Below are positions 59,834 to 64,000 of a stretch of 64,000 bases of DNA, piece after piece (within the stretch, counting starts at the first letter, position 1; each line of letters starts with the position of its first letter). Below the pieces are notes generated by a model, which was given only the letters and a program-made list of their open reading frames with translations, was not told the DNA's origin and made no database searches. The position numbers and the translations under genes were made by a program. The DNA comes from Flaviflexus ciconiae (GTDB lineage: Bacteria; Actinomycetota; Actinomycetes; Actinomycetales; Actinomycetaceae), in NCBI RefSeq assembly GCF_003971195.1, contig NZ_CP034593.1:310001-374000 (forward strand), read 5' to 3'.

Positions 59834-60954
59834 TGCATTCTCACGAGGACATCACCCTCGAGTCGGGTACGGCGAGGCGCGTCGCCATATGGCAGGCGAT
59901 CCTCGTCGTACCCTTGGCACTTGCCACACTCATTGGGCTTGTTCTCCTCTGGCCTGCCGATTCCCCGGCGGGCTCCGTCCCCCTCGTCGCCGATTCCGTC
60001 ACGATCGAAACCGGCACCGTCACCGAAATTGGCGACACGGACGAGTCTGGGGCAACCGACATTCGGATGATGTTGGATCAGGGCACGGAAGTGCCCGTCC
60101 ACATCCCGCCCGAAATCATCGACAACGGTCTCGACGTTGGTGACTCCATCGAAGTGCTGTTCACCCCGGCCGCCGTGGGCACGGGAACTCCCTACATTTT
60201 CTGGGACTTTGAACGAGATGTCCCGCTGTGGTTGCTGATCGGCCTCTACATTCTGGTTGTCACCGTTGTTGCCAGAGGTAAGGGCCTCGCCGCGGTCGCT
60301 GGTCTGGGCCTAAGTCTCGCCGTTGTTGTCGTCTTCATGCTTCCCGCGTTGCTGGCGGGGCAGAACCCGCTTCTTGTTGTTCTGGCGGGCGCGGGAGCGA
60401 TGATGTTCTCCTCGATCTATCTCGCCCACGGAATATCAATCCGAACAACCACCGCCATACTCGGCACCGCTGGCGGGCTTATCGTCACCGGCATACTTGC
60501 CATCATCGCGACCGATTTCGCCAACCTAACGGGGACCCTCACCAGCTCCGCACTCTCGCTCACCGCGTACGACATTCAACTGGATCAGCTACTCGTCTGC
60601 GGAATGATTCTCGCCGGCCTGGGAGCCCTCAATGACGTGACGATCACTCAGGTTTCCACGGTCTGGGAACTGCGATCCGCCAACCCCAATGCATCTGTCA
60701 TGCAACTGTACAAGCAGGGCATGGTCGTCGGACGAGACCATATTGCGTCCACGATCTACACCCTGGCGTTCGCATATGTGGGCACCGCCCTACCGCTTCT
60801 GATGGCTGCGGCTGTTCTCGACCGGTCGTTCCTCGCTACACTGTCAACCGGCGAGATCGCCGAGGAGATCGTTCGGACCCTCGTGGCCTCGATCGGCCTC
60901 GTTCTCGCCATCCCACTCACCACTGGAATCGCAGCGAGGCTGGCGCGTGCCTGA
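59833..60954 (+). CDS. YibE/F-like membrane protein
   Basis: Membrane protein of 373 residues with an N-terminal helix (about 18-42), an extracytoplasmic beta-rich domain (to about 125, including GTGTPYIFWDFERDVP), and six or seven further helices. The YibE/F family blocks are AGAGAMMFSSIYLAHGISIRT, MILAGLGALNDVTITQVST and VGRDHIASTIYTLAFAYVGTALPLL. Function unknown; presumed transporter. The GTG start shares one base with the glyS stop, and the end overlaps the dus gene by 8 bases. Confidence 0.88.
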   Translation: MHSHEDITLESGTARRVAIWQAILVVPLALATLIGLVLLWPADSPAGSVPLVADSVTIETGTVTEIGDTDESGATDIRMMLDQGTEVPVHIPPEIIDNGLDVGDSIEVLFTPAAVGTGTPYIFWDFERDVPLWLLIGLYILVVTVVARGKGLAAVAGLGLSLAVVVVFMLPALLAGQNPLLVVLAGAGAMMFSSIYLAHGISIRTTTAILGTAGGLIVTGILAIIATDFANLTGTLTSSALSLTAYDIQLDQLLVCGMILAGLGALNDVTITQVSTVWELRSANPNASVMQLYKQGMVVGRDHIASTIYTLAFAYVGTALPLLMAAAVLDRSFLATLSTGEIAEEIVRTLVASIGLVLAIPLTTGIAARLARA

Positions 60955-62104
60955 ACTTAACATTGGAAACCTGACTGCCACGGACGTTGTCCTAGCTCCC
61001 ATGGCAGGTGTAACAAACCCTCCGTTCCGCAGGCTCTGCCGCGAAGCGGGAGAAGAGGGTGCCCGCATGGCGGGGTACACCGGCGCCTCCGGTTTCTACG
61101 TGTGCGAAATGGTGACCACAAGGGCGCTCGTCGAACGTCACCCCGAAACGATGCGGATGATCGAACCCGACCCGGAAGACCCCATCCGCTCCATCCAGCT
61201 CTACGGCGTCGAACCCAAGACCGTTGGTGCGGCGGTACGCATGCTTGTTGACGAAGACCGCGCTGACCACATTGACCTGAACTTTGGATGCCCGGTACCG
61301 AAGGTCACCCGCAAGGGCGGGGGAGCAGCCCTGCCCTGGAAAACGGACCTGTTCGCCGACCTCGTCAAGCAGGCCGTGGACAATGCTGGCGGCATTCCCG
61401 TCACCATCAAGACCCGCATCGGAATCGACGCCGACCACCAGACATATCTGGATGCTGGACGGATCGCACAGGATGCTGGCGTTGTCGCCATGGCGCTCCA
61501 CGGGCGGACCATGGCCCAGCACTATGCTGGCAAGGCCGACTGGGACACCATCGCAACCCTCGTTGACGAACTCGACATTCCCGTCCTCGGCAACGGGGAC
61601 CTGTTCAGTGCCGACGATGCCCAGGCCATGAGAGAGCACACCGAATGTGCAGGAGTTGTCGTAGGCAGGGGATGTCAGGGCAGGCCCTGGCTCTTCACGG
61701 ACCTTGTCGCCGCCTCGCATGGCTCCACCGTCCGTGCCCGCCCCACCTTCCGCGAAGTCTCCGCCATCATCCACCGCCACGCCGAATACTCCATCGAACA
61801 CTTCGGTGAAGAGCTCCGCGCAATGAGGGAAATGCGAAAGCACATCACCTGGTACCTGCGCGGCTTCGCCATCGGTGGCGAAAACCGTCGAGACCTCGCC
61901 CTCGTCTCCAGCCTCGCCGAACTCGACGAGCGTCTCGCCGCAATCCCCGACCAGGAATACCCGGAGGCAGCGGAGGGCCCCAGGGGCCGTGCCGGCACCG
62001 AGAAGAAGCCCCACCTGCCCGAATTCTGGCTCGACTCACGGGCCCTCTCACCCGAACAGTCCCTCAAAATCCAGGCGGCCGAAGTCAACATCTCCGGCGG
62101 CTGA
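60947..62104 (+). CDS. tRNA-dihydrouridine synthase, DusB-like
   Basis: FMN-dependent enzyme reducing uridines in tRNA. TIM-barrel blocks are LAPMAGVTNPPFRRLCREAG, IDLNFGCPVPKVTRKGGGAAL with the catalytic cysteine (FGCP), VTIKTRIGID, ALHGRTMAQHYAGKADW and VVVGRGCQGRPWL. The 385-residue length and C-terminal helical domain are typical of the actinobacterial DusB-like group. Starts at GTG 60947 inside the end of the preceding gene. Which uridine is modified cannot be said. Confidence 0.93.
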   Translation: MPELNIGNLTATDVVLAPMAGVTNPPFRRLCREAGEEGARMAGYTGASGFYVCEMVTTRALVERHPETMRMIEPDPEDPIRSIQLYGVEPKTVGAAVRMLVDEDRADHIDLNFGCPVPKVTRKGGGAALPWKTDLFADLVKQAVDNAGGIPVTIKTRIGIDADHQTYLDAGRIAQDAGVVAMALHGRTMAQHYAGKADWDTIATLVDELDIPVLGNGDLFSADDAQAMREHTECAGVVVGRGCQGRPWLFTDLVAASHGSTVRARPTFREVSAIIHRHAEYSIEHFGEELRAMREMRKHITWYLRGFAIGGENRRDLALVSSLAELDERLAAIPDQEYPEAAEGPRGRAGTEKKPHLPEFWLDSRALSPEQSLKIQAAEVNISGG

Positions 62105-62368
62105 GACCGAGCGCAGGCACAGCTGAGGCTCAGCACGCACATGCAAAAGACCGGCTGAACAGAACGCGTGAGCCCCCCGACGAAGCCGGATGTCAAGAAG
62201 CCCGACAACAACCGCCACGAAGCCGGTTGCCCTACGGCGCGTGCCCTCAACCAAACGGCAGCCTCGCGGTGTTGTGCACATCTGAACCAAAATAATATTG
62301 ACAGCGGGCATCAGCCGCTGAGCAGGCTCATGTAAATGTCACCGCCGAGAAACTAGTAAGCTTCATAC
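62105..62368. other. Intergenic region between dus and dgt
   Basis: 264 bases. No gene supported: the minus-strand frames here have no family resemblance. I see no strong terminator or RNA motif. It probably carries the promoter of dgt-dnaG near 62290-62360, an AT-richer part. Confidence 0.4.
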
Positions 62369-63558
62369 GTGGACTATGGGAGCATCGATGTTGAACGGTG
62401 GGCGCCTGAGGGCTCCCACAGCGTAGCCCGCTCGCACTTTGAACGGGACCGCGCCCGCGTACTCCATTCCTCCGGCCTGCGCCGCCTCGGCGCGAAAACA
62501 CAGGTACTTGGACCGGCCACAAACGACTTTATCCGCACCCGCCTCACCCACACCCTCGAAGTAGCTCAGATCGGACGATCGCTCGCCAAATACATGGGAG
62601 CAGACCAGGACCTCGTCGAAACGGCATGCCTATGCCACGATCTCGGCCACCCGCCGTTTGGTCACAACGGTGAGCGTGCGCTCGCGGAAGTCTCCACCGA
62701 CATCGGCGGCTTTGAAGGAAATGCACAGACGCTTCGCCTCATCACCCGCCTTGAACCGAAGAGATTCTTTCCCGACGGTCGGCCAGCCGGCATGAACCTC
62801 ACGCGCGCGGCGGTCGACGCCACGATCAAATACCCGTGGGGCATCGAGGCCGGCAAACGGAAGTTCAACGTCTACGAGGACGACCGCGAGGTGTTCGAGT
62901 GGGCTCGGATGGGGAACAGGGGCCAGTGTGCGGAAGCGCAAATGATGGACCTCGCCGACGACATTGGCTATTCCGTACATGACGTTGAGGACGCCGTCGT
63001 CAAGGGACATCTCATTCTCGAAAATCTCGATAATGAACGAGAGCAAATCGTCGCTTCAACAGTTGATTGGTACGGGGGAGACGCTGATCGGCTCGATGCT
63101 GCTTTCGATCGCTTGTCCCCGCTATTCCCGAGAGGTACGCGGGATCCCAGCGTGACCTCGCCCAGCTGAAGGACCTCACGTCAAGCTTCATTGGCCGTTT
63201 CCTCACGGCCGTGACGGACGCGTCGCCGCGTTCGCTACGCTACGACGGGGAAGTTGTTATTCCCCGGGATATCGAGGATGAGATCCTGCTGCTGAAGGGA
63301 ATCTCGGTCACCTTTGTCATGGCTCCACGGGAGCTTGAGCCAACGTATCTTTCCCAGCGGTCCGTTCTCTTTGACCTGGTGGATGCTCTTTGGGATAGGC
63401 CGGGCGAAATGGAGCCGATGTACCTCGAGCCCTACCGTGAGGCCGGGGATGAGAAATCGAAGCTCCGCTGCATTATCGACCAGGTCGCGGCCCTCACCGA
63501 CCAGTCGGCGATGTCCTGGCATGCTCGGCTGTGCGGAATGCTGAGGAATCCGCTGTGA
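62369..63558 (+). pseudogene. dgt: dGTPase-like deoxynucleotide triphosphohydrolase, frameshifted
   Basis: HD-domain enzyme that removes triphosphate from dNTPs. The first frame (GTG 62369) carries the HD motifs: RTRLTHTLEVAQIGR, ETACLCHDLGHPPFGHNGE and LADDIGYSVHDVEDA. Near 63127-63129 (a CCC run) the match continues in another frame as ERYAGSQRDLAQLKDLTSSF; one more C would connect LFP to ERYAG. Without it the first frame stops at 63169. The C-terminal part (to 63558) is complete and overlaps the dnaG start by 4 bases. Like miaB and the MFS gene, it looks damaged by a single missing base, probably a sequencing error. dgt-dnaG is a classical actinobacterial pair. Confidence 0.88.
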
Positions 63559-64000
63559 TTCCCAGAGAAGACATCGACAAGGTTCGGGAACGGATCCAGA
63601 TCGAGGACATTGTTTCTGACTACGTGTCGCTCCGGAACGCGGGCACGGGATCGATGAAAGGCCTGTGCCCGTTCCATGATGAGAAGACCCCGTCGTTCCA
63701 CGTGCGCCCGCACGTGGGCAGGTGGCACTGCTTCGGCTGCGGCGAAGGTGGGGACGTTTTCTCCTTCGTTGAAAGAATTGAACACATCCCGTTCATCGAA
63801 GCCGTCCAATTCCTTGCCCGCAAGGCGGGCATTGAACTTCGTGACGAGAAGGGGCCCAGCCAGAACCGGGGGGTGACCCGTGCACGGCTCGTTGATGCTC
63901 ACACCATTGCGGTCGAGTTTTACCGTGATCAGCTCGCGAAGAATCCTGCCGCCCAAGAGTTCCTCACCGGACGCGGATTCGATCGGGACGTCATCGATTC
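63555..64000 (+). CDS. dnaG: DNA primase DnaG (3' end outside window)
   Basis: Synthesises RNA primers for replication. It starts at GTG 63555 (MIPREDIDKVRERIQIEDIV), overlapping the dgt stop by 4 bases. The N-terminal CHC2 zinc finger is complete: CPFHDEKTPSFHVRP followed by WHCFGCGEGGDVF. About 148 residues are visible before the window ends, covering the zinc domain and the beginning of the TOPRIM-containing core. Confidence 0.96.
   Translation, partial: MIPREDIDKVRERIQIEDIVSDYVSLRNAGTGSMKGLCPFHDEKTPSFHVRPHVGRWHCFGCGEGGDVFSFVERIEHIPFIEAVQFLARKAGIELRDEKGPSQNRGVTRARLVDAHTIAVEFYRDQLAKNPAAQEFLTGRGFDRDVID

Noticed and set aside
60992..62014. 340-codon minus-strand open frame
   Set aside because: Shadow of the dus gene.
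1..64000. tRNA, rRNA, CRISPR, insertion sequence or prophage
   Set aside because: I found no cloverleaf-like sequence with a T-arm, no regularly spaced repeat array, no transposase or integrase and no phage gene.

Overview
The window is a contiguous, gene-dense chromosomal segment of a high-GC Gram-positive bacterium (Actinomycetota). The evidence is the mraZ-to-divIVA division/wall cluster without ftsA, a Wag31-type DivIVA, SepF, DUF3151, DUF3040, a PAC2 protein, a HelD-type helicase, actinobacterial SOS boxes and an mraW-type leader RNA. A MurE with a DDPH specificity motif and a DapF homologue lacking both catalytic cysteines suggest lysine- or ornithine-type peptidoglycan, as in Actinomycetaceae-like lineages; the genus is a guess I do not make. 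Both ends are cut inside genes: recA at the left, dnaG at the right. Layout: 1-10 kb holds recA-recX, a SatD-like protein with a small membrane partner, miaB (frameshifted)-miaA-dapF-like, an RsmC-like methyltransferase, hflX and a DinG-type helicase. 10-11.6 kb is an SOS locus: lexA faces a small membrane protein across three LexA boxes, followed by nrdR. 11.7-22.6 kb is a mixed metabolic stretch: an acyl-CoA ligase, serA, DUF3151, helD, PAC2, a frameshifted MFS transporter, a spermidine synthase-like protein, dinB and DUF3040, closed by a clear terminator. 22.8-36.7 kb is the dcw cluster mraZ-rsmH-ftsL-ftsI-murE-murF-mraY-murD-ftsW-murG-murC-ftsQ, mostly with overlapping start and stop codons, opened by a four-repeat MraZ operator and an mraW-like leader hairpin. 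36.8-41.7 kb is an inserted accessory cassette that separates ftsQ from ftsZ. 42.0-47.3 kb resumes with ftsZ-pgeF-sepF-yggT-divIVA-lspA-rluD-GNAT. 47.6-54.1 kb holds dnaE, a small cysteine-rich protein, a YeiH-type transporter and an ABC-2 exporter. 54.5-58.3 kb is a six-gene overlapping zinc operon, znuA-znuC-znuB-zur-dedA-S4. 58.4-64 kb holds glyS, yibE/F, a dus gene, dgt (frameshifted) and dnaG. The most interesting region is the cassette at 36.8-41.7 kb. Two divergent three-gene operons face each other across tandem palindromic operators: dsbA-ccdA-lipoprotein to the left, and a membrane protein with a CPVC motif, a BlaI-type repressor and a BlaR1-like M56 protease to the right. The protease has no beta-lactam sensor domain but carries a CxxC motif in its predicted extracytoplasmic loop. 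I infer a thiol/disulfide-sensing BlaI-M56 system controlling an extracytoplasmic oxidative-folding module. Three genes (miaB, the MFS gene, dgt) are each broken by what looks like a single missing base in a short C or G run, which points to assembly error rather than biology and should be remembered when reading start-codon oddities elsewhere (hflX, pgeF). I found no tRNA, rRNA, CRISPR array, insertion sequence or prophage.
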